From positions 120,800 to 184,799 of the forward strand of contig JAKSLH010000004.1 in NCBI GenBank assembly GCA_024401335.1: a stretch of 64,000 bases of DNA, written 5' to 3'. Positions 1 through 9,206 of the stretch are shown here, in pieces (position 1 is the first letter of the stretch; the number at the start of each line of letters is the position of its first letter). Made by a program: the position numbers and the translations under genes. Source of the DNA: Bacteroidales bacterium. GTDB lineage: Bacteria; Bacteroidota; Bacteroidia; Bacteroidales; Marinilabiliaceae. The notes below the pieces were generated by a model. The model had not been told where the DNA came from. It was given only the letters and a program-made list of their open reading frames with translations, and did no database searches.

Positions 1-1
1 C

Positions 2-523
2 TCCGTGATGAAGGCTAATCCTCAAAAGGCATTTGGTGTATTGGGCAACAACGACTACGAACGATGCACCGACATCATCAGAGAGAGCATGACACGCAAC
101 AACATCGAGCTACTCGAGAATGATTATAAAGTTATAGAGCTAAACGGCAGCAATATAGCTATAGCAGGTGCCCAAAACACATTTAGCCAGAGAGAAACGA
201 TACCTTCACCTACAATAGGCAGAGACAGCACACTATTCACGATATTACTGACGCATACTCCAGACTACATAGAAGACGTAGATTGTACAAACACCGATCT
301 TGCACTAGCAGGACATCTGCACGGAGGTCAAGTCACGTTATTCCGCCTGTATGCTCCAATCATACCTAGCCATTACGGACAGAAATATCGAACAGGCTTA
401 AAATACAATCCAGCCGGTATCCCAATAATCATATCCAACGGCATCGGCACTTCCAGAAAAAACATACGTTTCGGCGCACCAGCAGAAGTGCAACTAATAG
501 TTTTACATTCAAAGAAACAATAA
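2..523 (+). CDS. Metallophosphoesterase, YkuE-like (C-terminal part; 5' end outside window)
   Basis: This is the C-terminal part of a calcineurin-like metallophosphoesterase; the frame is open to the window edge, so the true start lies upstream. Three metal-site motifs of the family are visible: GNNDYE (the GNH/D block), LTHTPD, and GHLHGGQ (the GHTH block). These bind a dinuclear metal centre that hydrolyses phosphomonoesters or diesters. The order and wording match membrane-anchored YkuE-type enzymes, and a complete paralogue with the same three motifs lies at 46339-47463. The missing N-terminal half should hold the DxH and GD motifs. The gene ends 10 bp before the dipeptidyl peptidase IV gene, so the two are probably cotranscribed. 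The substrate is unknown. The family call is secure. Confidence 0.85.
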   Translation, partial: SVMKANPQKAFGVLGNNDYERCTDIIRESMTRNNIELLENDYKVIELNGSNIAIAGAQNTFSQRETIPSPTIGRDSTLFTILLTHTPDYIEDVDCTNTDLALAGHLHGGQVTLFRLYAPIIPSHYGQKYRTGLKYNPAGIPIIISNGIGTSRKNIRFGAPAEVQLIVLHSKKQ

Positions 524-533
524 TAAAACACAT

Positions 534-2729
534 ATGAAAAGCAAAGTAATCGTGACAGGTCTATTGATGAGCTTATTCTCAATTGCAACGACAGCGCAGA
601 AGAGAGAGATCAGCATGGAAGACCTCAAGGCAAGCTATAAGTTTCAAGGCAAATACATTGCACCAACTGTTTCGCTAGCAGACGGCGAGCACTATGCGAC
701 TATGAGCGAGAAGACAATAAAGATCTTCGCATACAAGACTGGCAAAGAAGAGGGCACCATCATGGACCTTGACAAAATCAAAGACTGTCCTATTGAATCA
801 TTTGATGGTTATGAATTTTCTGCAAACGAGCAGAAGATACTTATATACAACAACACACATAAGATATACAGGCACTCATTCACTGCCGACTATTATGTTT
901 ATGACATCCACTACAACGAACTGAAGCCTATAAGCGAGGGCGGCCAGGAACGCAACGCTATCATCTCTCCCGACGGAACAATGGTGGCATACGTGAAAAA
1001 CAACAACATATACGTAAAGAAATTCAGATACGACACTACTTCGACCATAACAACTGACGGTAAGATCAACGAGATTATCAATGGCGCTCCTGACTGGGTT
1101 TACGAAGAGGAGTTTGCTATGCTCAACGCTATGGCTTGGTCCGCTGATTCAAAAGAGATTGCCTACATCCGATTTGACGAGAGCCAGGTGAAGGAGTACT
1201 CTTTCCCTCTCTACCAGGCTTCATATCCTCAGTACGACGAATATGCTACATACCCTGGCGAATACTCTTATAAATATCCTAAGGCAGGCGAAAAGAACTC
1301 TATCGTGAGCGTGAATGTCTATAACTTGGATAGCAAGAAAACTAAAACAATGGACATCGGTAGCGACAAGCAGCAATATATACCTCGTATCTGCTGGACT
1401 GCCACTCCTGGTCAACTTGCCATTTACCGCCTTAACAGACGCCAGGATAAGCTCGACGTTCTCCTGGCTAACACTGCTTCAACAGTTTGCAAGGAGATGT
1501 TCACCGACAAAAACCAATACTATGTCGACGAATCGGTACTAGACAACTCTATGTTCTTGCCTGACGGACAGACGTTCATATATGTTGGCGAACTGGACGG
1601 CAGAAACCATATACATGTGTATGGCACTAATGGTGTCAAGAAGGCGCAGCTGACAAAGGGCGACTGGGATGTGACAAGTCTGCTGGGCTACGACGATAAG
1701 ACTAAAACGTTGTTCTACGAGGCAGCAAGAACTTCTCCTATGAACCGCGACATTTACTCTATAACACTTGACGGTAAGATAGAAAAGAGACTGAGCAAGG
1801 GAGATGGCACATCAACTGCTGTCATGAGCGCAAACTGCAAATACTATCAGCTTACATATTCTGATGTCAACACACCAAGAATTTACACTATCAACGAGGC
1901 GGCTACAGGTAAGGTCTTGAGAACTATCGAAGATAACATGGCTCTCCGCAAACGTTTAAATGACGAGTATGTCTTCCACAGCAAGGAGTTCTTTAGCTTC
2001 ACAACCGCTGAAGGTATCAAACTTAATGGCTGGATGGTTAAGCCTAGCAACTTCGACGAGAATAAAAAATATCCGGTGCTCATGTACCAATATAGCGGAC
2101 CTAACTCACAGGAGGTTCTCAACAGATGGAGCCTCGACTGGGAACAGGTGCTTGCCGGCGAAGGATATATCATGGTGTGCGTCGATGGACGTGGCACCGG
2201 ATGCAGAGGTGAAGAATTCAAGAAATGCACTTACAGGAGACTCGGACGACTTGAGAGCGACGACCAGATTGCAACTGCTAACTATCTCGGCGGTCTGCCT
2301 TATGTTGACGAACAACGCATCGGAATATGGGGTTGGAGCTTTGGCGGCTTTATGACTAGCTTATGCCTCTGTCGCTCTGACTTGTTCAAGATGGGTATCG
2401 CTGTCGCTCCGGTAACCAACTGGAGATATTACGATAGCATCTACACAGAACGTTTCATGCGTACTCCTGAGGAGAACTCTAGCGGGTATGATAGCAATAG
2501 CCCTGTAGGCCTGGCAGAGAATCTACACGGCAGACTGTTCCTTATCCACGGAACAGCCGACGACAACGTCCATTACCAGAATCAGATGGAGTTCGTTGAT
2601 GCTCTGATAAGAAACGGTAAGCAGTTCGACATGTTCACTTACCCTAACAAGAACCATAGCATCTATGGCGGATCAACACGCCTGCATCTTTACACTATGA
2701 TGCTCAACTACGTGAAGAACAATCTCTAA
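534..2729 (+). CDS. Dipeptidyl peptidase IV (S9B family)
   Basis: A 731-residue exported serine peptidase that removes Xaa-Pro or Xaa-Ala dipeptides from peptide N-termini. Residues 1-21 form a signal peptide ending TTAQ. Residues about 60-480 are the beta-propeller, including the DWVYEEE segment whose glutamates bind the substrate N-terminus in this family. The C-terminal alpha/beta-hydrolase domain has the nucleophile in GWSFGG (Ser602), the acid in HGTADDNVH (Asp676) and the base in KNHSIYG (His708), in the canonical Ser-Asp-His order. Length is typical of DPP IV. It likely acts in the periplasm or at the surface and feeds peptide catabolism, as in other asaccharolytic or mixed-diet Bacteroidales. 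It follows the metallophosphoesterase by 10 bp. No terminator is obvious; topB is convergent downstream. Confidence 0.95.
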   Translation: MKSKVIVTGLLMSLFSIATTAQKREISMEDLKASYKFQGKYIAPTVSLADGEHYATMSEKTIKIFAYKTGKEEGTIMDLDKIKDCPIESFDGYEFSANEQKILIYNNTHKIYRHSFTADYYVYDIHYNELKPISEGGQERNAIISPDGTMVAYVKNNNIYVKKFRYDTTSTITTDGKINEIINGAPDWVYEEEFAMLNAMAWSADSKEIAYIRFDESQVKEYSFPLYQASYPQYDEYATYPGEYSYKYPKAGEKNSIVSVNVYNLDSKKTKTMDIGSDKQQYIPRICWTATPGQLAIYRLNRRQDKLDVLLANTASTVCKEMFTDKNQYYVDESVLDNSMFLPDGQTFIYVGELDGRNHIHVYGTNGVKKAQLTKGDWDVTSLLGYDDKTKTLFYEAARTSPMNRDIYSITLDGKIEKRLSKGDGTSTAVMSANCKYYQLTYSDVNTPRIYTINEAATGKVLRTIEDNMALRKRLNDEYVFHSKEFFSFTTAEGIKLNGWMVKPSNFDENKKYPVLMYQYSGPNSQEVLNRWSLDWEQVLAGEGYIMVCVDGRGTGCRGEEFKKCTYRRLGRLESDDQIATANYLGGLPYVDEQRIGIWGWSFGGFMTSLCLCRSDLFKMGIAVAPVTNWRYYDSIYTERFMRTPEENSSGYDSNSPVGLAENLHGRLFLIHGTADDNVHYQNQMEFVDALIRNGKQFDMFTYPNKNHSIYGGSTRLHLYTMMLNYVKNNL

Positions 2730-2817
2730 CAAAGAGCCGCCCCCAAATCACCATAAAAACCACAATAGAGAATTCAATAAAGAAAAAGTGCCGAAGAGAT
2801 TCTCCTCGGCACTTATT

Positions 2818-4962
2818 TTATTCCGCAAGTCCTATGCTTCCATTATCAGCCACCACTAACCTACCCGACTTTTTGACGCCAAACTCATCTACAAAGCCAT
2901 TGACAACACCTGTCTGCTTCTTCTTACACAACACCGAGAGATGAGTAAGGGTCAGTTTCTTATGCATGAACTCAAATGGCACACGGAACTGGCACCCGCT
3001 CTGATAACCTGAGCATCCCCATGCCGCACGTCCCTCCAACATCTGCCTGCCACACATAGGACACGTCAAATCCTCCAAACGGACTGGCTCCACACTCTTG
3101 GACTTGCGAGTCTTCTTGGGCTTGTCCTCCGCTGCCGGCTTCCTGGCTGCCTCGGACTCTTCCGACACTCCTGAACCAATAACCATGCTGGTGCGGTCAT
3201 CATGCACAAGATCAACTACCTGGCAGACGAGCTGACGCATCTCCTCAAGGAACTCTTTTGTCTGATACTCGCCCTTCTCTATCATACGAAGCTTCTTCTC
3301 CCACAATCCAGTCAACTCAACACTCTTGAGCAGCTCTATACGAATAGTCTGAATGAGTTTTATTCCTGTCTCAGTAGGCACTAGATTCTTCTTGCGTTTT
3401 TCGATGTATTTACGCTTAAATAACGTCTCAATTATCGCAGCACGTGTCGATGGTCGTCCAATGCCATTATCCTTCATTAAATCGCGCAATTCGTCATCGT
3501 CAACCTGCTTGCCTGCCGTCTCCATAGCGCGGAGCAGAGTGGCTTCGGTATATAGCTTCGGAGGCTGAGTCTGCTTTTCCTGAAGCACTGGCTCATGAGC
3601 ACCTGATTCACCGACAACGAATTCTGGCATTAGCTGGTTATCGTCGCCCTTCGTATCATCATCGTTCTGCACACTGTTGCCATATACCACACGCCATGCG
3701 GGATCCAAAATCTGTTTACCTGAACATTTGAACTGCACTTTGCCTGCCTGCCCCATTACCGTAGTGGTCGAGACCTTGCTGTCTGGATAGAAATTAGCAA
3801 TGAAACGACGGGCTACAAGGTCATAGACTAGCTTCTCATTTCTAGGTAGTGAAGAACTAGGTGATACTCCCGTAGGTATGATGGCGTGGTGATCGGTAAC
3901 TTTCGAATTGTCAAATACCTTTTTACTCTTCTTTATCTTGTTGGCCAAGAGAGGCTGCACGAGATTCATATAAGGCGTCAGCCCTTGAAGTATCTGTGGC
4001 ACCTTAGGATAGATATCATCAGAAAGGTATGTCGTATCTACACGTGGATATGTGGTCAACTTCTTCTCATACAGTGACTGGATGAGCTGAAGGGTCTCCT
4101 CGGCAGAGAAAGCATATTTCTTATTACATTCTACCTGAAGCGAGGTGAGGTCGAATAGACGTGGAGACGCCTCTGTACCTTCCTTTGTCTGGACATCGGT
4201 GATAGTGAACAGCTGCTGACTTATGTCTGACAGGAAGGCTTCTGCCTTTGCCTTGTCAGAAAACTTTCCTTCAACGGCAGAGAACATGACGTCACGATAC
4301 TTCGTTTTAAGCTCCCAATATGTCTCTGGCTTGAAATTATCTATGTCATGCTGTCGCTGCACTATAAGTGCTAGCGTTGGTGTCTGCACACGACCTATTG
4401 ACAACACTTGTCTATTGGTGGCAAAACGCAAAGTAAAAGCTCTCGTTGCATTCATGCCTAGCAGCCAATCGGCCATTGCACGTGCCGCTCCTGCTGCATA
4501 GAGGTTGTCGAAATCGGAACCGGCCTTTAAGCTGGCAAATCCTTCTCTGATGGAGTCTTCGGTAAGTGATGATATCCACAGGCGTTTCATCGGGCATTGT
4601 ATGCCCGCCATCTGATAGACCCATCTTTGTATCAGCTCTCCTTCTTGCCCGGCATCACCGCAATTAATGACTTCTTCTGCCTGCTGAATGAGTTGCCTGA
4701 TAATCTCAAACTGTCTCTTGACGCCTTCGTCGTCGCGGAGCTTAATGCCGAACTTGGGAGGAATAATTGGCATATAGTCAAAGCGCCAACTCTTCCATTC
4801 TGGACGATAATCGTGAGGTTCCTTCAATTCGCAGAGATGTCCGAAGACCCAGGTGACACAATAACCATTACCTTCGAAATAGCCGTTACGACGTACATTA
4901 GCGCCTAAGACATTAGCTATTTCTGAAGCTACAGAAGGTTTCTCTGCGACACAAACTTTCAT
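2818..4962 (-). CDS. topB: DNA topoisomerase III (type IA)
   Basis: A 714-residue type IA topoisomerase that relaxes and decatenates DNA through a 5'-phosphotyrosine intermediate. The N-terminal Toprim domain carries AEKPS (Glu7) and the acidic GDAGQEGE block (103-109), a variant of the usual DxDxxxE signature. The IGRVQTPTLALIV signature lies at about 189-201, and the catalytic Tyr305 lies in TTYPRVDT. The C-terminus has a zinc-ribbon-like region (CPMCG, then C..C at about 640-680) and lysine-rich linkers. In Bacteroidota such TopB proteins occur both on chromosomes and on conjugative elements; nothing else here suggests an integrative element, so a chromosomal role is inferred. Its promoter overlaps the rnpB terminator. 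Start ATG 4962 is supported by a TAnnTTTG box ending 21 bp upstream. Confidence 0.95.
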   Translation of the reverse strand: MKVCVAEKPSVASEIANVLGANVRRNGYFEGNGYCVTWVFGHLCELKEPHDYRPEWKSWRFDYMPIIPPKFGIKLRDDEGVKRQFEIIRQLIQQAEEVINCGDAGQEGELIQRWVYQMAGIQCPMKRLWISSLTEDSIREGFASLKAGSDFDNLYAAGAARAMADWLLGMNATRAFTLRFATNRQVLSIGRVQTPTLALIVQRQHDIDNFKPETYWELKTKYRDVMFSAVEGKFSDKAKAEAFLSDISQQLFTITDVQTKEGTEASPRLFDLTSLQVECNKKYAFSAEETLQLIQSLYEKKLTTYPRVDTTYLSDDIYPKVPQILQGLTPYMNLVQPLLANKIKKSKKVFDNSKVTDHHAIIPTGVSPSSSLPRNEKLVYDLVARRFIANFYPDSKVSTTTVMGQAGKVQFKCSGKQILDPAWRVVYGNSVQNDDDTKGDDNQLMPEFVVGESGAHEPVLQEKQTQPPKLYTEATLLRAMETAGKQVDDDELRDLMKDNGIGRPSTRAAIIETLFKRKYIEKRKKNLVPTETGIKLIQTIRIELLKSVELTGLWEKKLRMIEKGEYQTKEFLEEMRQLVCQVVDLVHDDRTSMVIGSGVSEESEAARKPAAEDKPKKTRKSKSVEPVRLEDLTCPMCGRQMLEGRAAWGCSGYQSGCQFRVPFEFMHKKLTLTHLSVLCKKKQTGVVNGFVDEFGVKKSGRLVVADNGSIGLAE

Positions 4963-4983
4963 CTGACATGGTTTTAATCAATG

Positions 4984-5013
4984 CAAAGATAAAAAAAACC
5001 ACCGGGATAACAA
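4984..5013 (-). promoter_or_regulatory. topB promoter
   Basis: On the minus strand TTG (5013-5011), 19 bp, TATCTTTG (4991-4984) matches the Bacteroidota sigma-ABfr consensus exactly. A transcript would begin near 4977, giving about a 15-nt leader for topB. The -33 element lies in the loop of the rnpB terminator and the -7 box directly abuts its U-tract. Confidence 0.8.
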
Positions 5014-5021
5014 CCCAGTGG
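4991..5021 (-). terminator. Terminator of rnpB
   Basis: On the minus strand CCACTGGG (5021-5014), a 7-nt loop, and CCCGGTGG (5006-4999; one G-U pair) are followed by eight T residues (4998-4991). This is a canonical intrinsic terminator 12 bp after the rnpB 3' end. Confidence 0.9.
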
Positions 5022-5032
5022 TTCTATAGATA

Positions 5033-5395
5033 TCAGCAGACTTATAAGCCGAGTTCTGTACTTAGCGAACTAAGTGTCTATCATTTATCTTGGACATTGG
5101 TCACCCAATGCCTCAATCGACCTACCCCCTCCTGCCAGTTTTCACTACCTCAGCGAGCAACCGAGGTGATTTGCATCACCAGGAGTATACATGGTCTTTC
5201 AATCCATGGGGCGTACAACAATCATGTCACCATGACTTTGGTGAGCTCTTACCTCGCCTTTTCACCCTTACTGCTTGCGCAGCGGTTGTTTTCTGTTACA
5301 CCTACAAACCATCACTGACTTCTTCCCGTTAGGAAGCATGGTGCTCTATATTGCCCGGACTTTCCTCTTTAAAAAGCGATAGACCAGCCTACTGA
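5033..5395 (-). ncRNA. rnpB: RNase P RNA (bacterial class A type)
   Basis: This is the catalytic RNA of RNase P, which trims tRNA 5' leaders. On the minus strand the conserved 5' core GAGGAAAGTCCGGGC (CR-I) lies at 5367-5353, and the 3' signature ACAGAACTCGGCTTAT lies at about 5059-5044. The ends pair as helix P1: TCAGTAGGC (5395-5387) with GTCTGCTGA (5041-5033), which fixes the boundaries to within a few bases (about 363 nt). A strong terminator follows. No good TAnnTTTG box is seen just upstream; the preceding gene ends only 9 bp away, so the promoter lies inside that gene or the RNA is processed from the operon transcript. Open frames crossing this region are not real genes. Confidence 0.95.
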
Positions 5396-5404
5396 AAATA
5401 AGTA

Positions 5405-6025
5405 TTATTCAATCTTATATGGAGAATATCTTTCGTATTCAACAATAAAGGCTTTTGCATATCCCTTGCCCTTCATCTGAGCCAAAAGACTCTCTACTTC
5501 ACTACCCTTCACTGGAGGTGTAGTATATCTGAAGATCTTGTCGTTGAGACGATACTCATACACTTCATCTACACCCTCAAAGAATGTGAGGTAAACAGGG
5601 TAACGGAATGCAGCCAACTGAACTACATAGTCCTCATTTGGATATATCACCTTTGTCTTGTTGTTAACCGACTTGGTTGACTCCTCTAAACTAAAACGCT
5701 TTGTATTGGTAACGAAAGATTCCTTATAGCCATTTGCTCTAACTTCTGCGAGATGCGAATTAGCCTCTTCGTATGTGTTGTATGAACCTACACAATATCT
5801 CACATATCCATCAGAACAAGGATATTCATATACAACATCAAGATTCTGGAAGAATGAGGCATCTGAAGGTGGCAACTTCAACGCTAGAATCTGAATAGAG
5901 TATGAAGACGATTCGTTTTCAACGGTAACAATCTGCTTCGACGTACGAAGGCTAGATAATTTATCTTGTCCGAATAGCGATAGATGAATAAGCATCATCA
6001 CCGCAATAGCATATATTGTTTTCAT
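5405..6025 (-). CDS. Secreted protein with two SPOR-like repeats
   Basis: A 206-residue exported protein. Residues 1-19 form a signal peptide (ending LFGQ). Two similar segments follow, about 43-110 and 132-202, each built as 'Y.VQ(I/L)A(A/L)...FF.....VYEY.....RY...... A..(L/ V)...GY..AFV', which is the layout of SPOR-type peptidoglycan-binding modules, although no close SPOR match can be proven by eye. It is the last gene of the T9SS adhesin operon, 9 bp after the PorE-like gene. The context suggests it helps hold the PorP/PorE assembly at the peptidoglycan, as SPOR proteins often do; that is inference. The gene ends 9 bp before rnpB with no terminator between. Confidence 0.7.
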   Translation of the reverse strand: MKTIYAIAVMMLIHLSLFGQDKLSSLRTSKQIVTVENESSSYSIQILALKLPPSDASFFQNLDVVYEYPCSDGYVRYCVGSYNTYEEANSHLAEVRANGYKESFVTNTKRFSLEESTKSVNNKTKVIYPNEDYVVQLAAFRYPVYLTFFEGVDEVYEYRLNDKIFRYTTPPVKGSEVESLLAQMKGKGYAKAFIVEYERYSPYKIE

Positions 6026-6034
6026 TTGACTGAA

Positions 6035-8149
6035 TTACTTTCTAACGTTCCAAACTACAACTTCAATACGACGGTTCAACATATGTTGAGAACGGTCACA
6101 ATAAACACCTCTATGGCAACGATTCTTCAAATATCTCTCACCATATCCGCGTGGTATAACCTGATCGGAATTAACTCCCTTGGCTATAAGGTATGACTTT
6201 GCCTTCTCAGCCATCTTCTGCGAAACGCCAAGATTGCCATATCTGTTGCCCTTAGCCTCTGTATGACCATTGAGCTTAACAACGATATTTGGATTCTGAA
6301 GCAAGTAAGCAGCGAGCTTATCAAGGGTCTCCTTCGCCTTGTCATCAAGGTCGTTTTCATACTGGATATACATACCTGAGATGTCGTCGAGAACTACATC
6401 ATTGAATATTGGTGTCAACGATATACCATCCTTGCTCAATGTCTCAAGCTCTGCAAGCGAAGCAACAAGTGACTTCTCATTATATCCGTCCTTTGTTACT
6501 ACAACATTGTAATCCTTGTCTTTCGATACCTCATTGCCTGGTATTGAAATCTCAATCTTACCAGAAGCGTTTGTAGTACCAGTAACGATTGTCTTACCAG
6601 TAGCTGCATCAGACACTACCATATTAGCACCCTCTATCTTTGTGCCGTTATATGTACTGATAACTGTTGTCTTGAACAAATAAGCTGCAGGTGTCTCAAT
6701 AACTACTGGCTCAGGTTCAGGAACAACTACTGGCTCTGGCTCAGGAACAACTACTGGTTCTGGCTCAGGTTCTGGAGCAAGTTCTGGTTCTGGCTCTGGA
6801 GTGTACATTGGTGCCATACCCTCATCACCAAACACTAACATATCACCCAATGAAGGAGCCATCTCTACTGGAGATGCAGACTCAACGTATGGACGCACGG
6901 TACAGATCTTATCGGCTGAACCGTCACCCAATCGGTTAGATGATACGAAACCGATACCATCGATATTTGGGTCCATCACATAACAGAAGTCGTCTCGGTT
7001 TGAGTTGAAAGGCTTCATCATATTCTTGACGTTCTGCCACTTGCCATCAATATATTCTGCTGAGAAGATATCGAGACCACCGAAACCATAATGACCCTTA
7101 GAAGAGAAGTAGAGCTTACCGTCACGGTTGATGACAGGATAAACTTCATCTTCGTATGTATTGATTGTCTTACCGAGGTTCTTTACTTTACCGAATGAGT
7201 TTGGACCTTTGCGCTCGCAATAGTAGATATCCTTACCACCGAAACCGCCTTCCATATTCGAAACGAAGTAGAGATACTTGTCGTCGAGTGAGAGCGCTGG
7301 GTGAGCACAGTCATAATCATCACTATTGATTGTCAATTCACGTTCATTGACCCAGTCCTTACCATCGTACTCAACAACGAACAACTTCATCACATCCACA
7401 TCACCAACAATGACTGACTTAGTATAATACATATATTTCTTGTCACTGGTGAACGCGATAGCACCTACGTGATATGGTGAACGAAGATTCTCAGAGAACA
7501 ACTGATATGTGTTATCTACAACGTTACCATCTTTGAGCTGTGAACAGAAGAGATTCAAGAAATCACCACCATTCTTGTCCTTTTGCTTTGACTCAACAGC
7601 AGAAGAATAGATAACCTTGTCATAGAAATACTGAATACCAAATGACTGAGTAGCAGCAAGAAGTTCTACGCATGGGTTTACACGAAGTGAGTTATCGTTT
7701 CGGTCATTCTCATTTGCCCATTTACAATGTTCAATAAGATTATTGACCATCAAAGGATTTGCACCCTCCTTCTTCGCTCTATTATACCAAGTGATTGCAT
7801 CTTCATACGATCCATTGAGATGAAGACATGAAGCATAGAGGAAAACATCTTCACCAGTAAGATTATTCTCCATTTCAAGGTAAACGAACCAAGCATTTTC
7901 CATGTTATGAGAATAATACAAACTGCGAGCATATTTCTTGTTCTCATCTAGGGACAGTTCTGCTCCAAGATCTTTTGCAGTTTGATAACTAATACAAGCA
8001 TTGTAGTAGTCTTCATCTTCATAAAAATTGTTTGCATTCTTAAGAGATTTCTTAATCTTCTTTTGATCCTCTTTCGAGATTTGTGCAAACGATTCAGTTG
8101 ACCAAATGAAAGGACAAAGAATCAAAAATAGTAAACTAAAATATTTCAT
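6035..8149 (-). CDS. PorE-like T9SS protein (TPR, PD40 propeller, CRD, OmpA)
   Basis: A 704-residue exported protein with the four-part architecture of PorE (the P. gingivalis T9SS periplasmic protein). It has a signal peptide (1-23), a TPR-like helical part (about 25-170), PD40/WD40-type propeller repeats (about 220-410; DKKYMYYTKS, DDKYLYFVSN, DGKLYFSSKG), a Pro/Glu/Val-rich linker (about 450-485), a carboxypeptidase-regulatory-like beta domain (about 490-575), and an OmpA-like peptidoglycan-binding domain (about 590-704). It probably tethers the outer-membrane PorP/SprF partner encoded 26 bp upstream to peptidoglycan. No clear lipobox is present, unlike classical PorE. Being next to a giant adhesin it is more likely a dedicated paralogue than the core PorE. 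The domain call is secure; the exact role is inferred. Confidence 0.85.
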   Translation of the reverse strand: MKYFSLLFLILCPFIWSTESFAQISKEDQKKIKKSLKNANNFYEDEDYYNACISYQTAKDLGAELSLDENKKYARSLYYSHNMENAWFVYLEMENNLTGEDVFLYASCLHLNGSYEDAITWYNRAKKEGANPLMVNNLIEHCKWANENDRNDNSLRVNPCVELLAATQSFGIQYFYDKVIYSSAVESKQKDKNGGDFLNLFCSQLKDGNVVDNTYQLFSENLRSPYHVGAIAFTSDKKYMYYTKSVIVGDVDVMKLFVVEYDGKDWVNERELTINSDDYDCAHPALSLDDKYLYFVSNMEGGFGGKDIYYCERKGPNSFGKVKNLGKTINTYEDEVYPVINRDGKLYFSSKGHYGFGGLDIFSAEYIDGKWQNVKNMMKPFNSNRDDFCYVMDPNIDGIGFVSSNRLGDGSADKICTVRPYVESASPVEMAPSLGDMLVFGDEGMAPMYTPEPEPELAPEPEPEPVVVPEPEPVVVPEPEPVVIETPAAYLFKTTVISTYNGTKIEGANMVVSDAATGKTIVTGTTNASGKIEISIPGNEVSKDKDYNVVVTKDGYNEKSLVASLAELETLSKDGISLTPIFNDVVLDDISGMYIQYENDLDDKAKETLDKLAAYLLQNPNIVVKLNGHTEAKGNRYGNLGVSQKMAEKAKSYLIAKGVNSDQVIPRGYGERYLKNRCHRGVYCDRSQHMLNRRIEVVVWNVRK
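6704..6802 (-). repeat. Tandem repeat coding the Pro-Glu-rich linker
   Basis: Near-identical units reading 'GGCTCAGGAACAACTACT' and shorter variants on the plus strand code for EPEPVVVP and EPEPE repeats on the minus strand, inside the PorE-like gene. The linker spans propeller and CRD domains. Such in-frame units can change in number between strains. Confidence 0.8.
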
Positions 8150-8175
8150 AGTGGATGATATAGCTTAACCAATTA

Positions 8176-9156
8176 CTAGAAGTATCGAATAGAACGCATA
8201 CCTGGGCGTTTCTTTGTTTGGAAATCAAACTGGATACCAATCTCATGAGATCCCGCAACAGCGTACTTGCGAATATCGCTGATTGAATAATCAAATGAAT
8301 ATCTGATAGCCCATGTCATAGTCTTTCCTTTCTTACCCTTGGTATTCTTGTCATTGCCACTTGAACCGAACTGGTATTCTACAAGAGCAACAGCCTCAGA
8401 AACAGTACGGTATGACAAACCTACCCAAAGATTCTTTACAAACATAGCCGAGCAAGTAACGTCAATCTCCAAAGGTGCACCCGGAACTATTCTTATCAAT
8501 CCTGTTGGCTTGATCTTGACATCATTGATATCAAAGACATAACCACCATAGAGATATGAGTGCAGATCAGAGAACTTGACTGTATTCTTGATTTCCTGCT
8601 TGTCAGTATTGTATTGATTTACAAAGAAACGAGGAATACTTAAACCTGCAAAATATTTTTCATTATAAAAATAGGCACCGAAACCAAAATTAAAGCCAAA
8701 CTTAGAAACCCTGTCCTGGAAAAGAGGGTCATCAAAATCAACTTTAATGGCTTTAGTAGCATCATAGACAATATTCTTGAAGCCAAGCTGCAAACCGAGA
8801 GCAAGAGTATTCTTCCTATCTACCTGTAAACGATAAGAACCAGCGACAAATACTTCAAACTGATTAGTAAAGCCCAAATGATCCTCAGTAACGACCAAGC
8901 CAGCACCAAGATTCTTAACCTTATCAATAGGTGAATGGACATTAAGAGCTCCAGTAAACGGTGCCCCACTCATACCCGTCCATTGTGAACGTAATACCAT
9001 CAATCCGCTAATGAAGTCGCGTGTGCCGTTGTAGGCAGGATTGAGAATACCCTGGTTTGCTATATAGTTGTTATATACAGCCTGATCCTGCGCTTTCATA
9101 ACATTAAAAGCACTCAAAAAGGCCACTATCACAACATATCTTACAAACTTTCTCAT
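8176..9156 (-). CDS. PorP/SprF family T9SS outer-membrane protein
   Basis: A 326-residue outer-membrane beta-barrel protein. PorP/SprF proteins attach to the T9SS and are needed to export or anchor a specific neighbour, in particular type B C-terminal-domain adhesins. The family hallmarks are all present: a signal peptide ending VMKAQ, then YNNYIANQGILNPAYNGTR, RSQWTG..GAP.T..L.VHSPI, and LGAGLVVTEDHLG. The last residue is aromatic (RYF), typical of barrel proteins. An upstream in-frame ATG (9189) would add 11 residues; ATG 9156 is preferred because it gives a normal signal peptide. It lies 50 bp after the giant adhesin gene and 26 bp before the PorE-like gene in the same operon, which supports the role of dedicated partner for that adhesin. 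Confidence 0.9.
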   Translation of the reverse strand: MRKFVRYVVIVAFLSAFNVMKAQDQAVYNNYIANQGILNPAYNGTRDFISGLMVLRSQWTGMSGAPFTGALNVHSPIDKVKNLGAGLVVTEDHLGFTNQFEVFVAGSYRLQVDRKNTLALGLQLGFKNIVYDATKAIKVDFDDPLFQDRVSKFGFNFGFGAYFYNEKYFAGLSIPRFFVNQYNTDKQEIKNTVKFSDLHSYLYGGYVFDINDVKIKPTGLIRIVPGAPLEIDVTCSAMFVKNLWVGLSYRTVSEAVALVEYQFGSSGNDKNTKGKKGKTMTWAIRYSFDYSISDIRKYAVAGSHEIGIQFDFQTKKRPGMRSIRYF

Positions 9157-9206
9157 ATATGCTATGCGTTTAAAGATCATACAAATCATTCAATAATCCT
9201 AATCAA

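Noticed and set aside
2818-4962. topB as a marker of an integrative conjugative element
   Set aside because: No integrase, relaxase, tra genes or attachment-site repeats are near; the neighbours are rnpB and dipeptidyl peptidase IV.
4968-5332. Open reading frames on the plus strand between topB and the SPOR-like gene
   Set aside because: They lie inside the RNase P RNA gene on the other strand; codon use and residues look random.
6704-6802. Regular short repeats resembling a CRISPR-like array
   Set aside because: They are in-frame codons for the Pro-Glu-rich linker, without unique spacers. No CRISPR array or cas gene was seen in the window.
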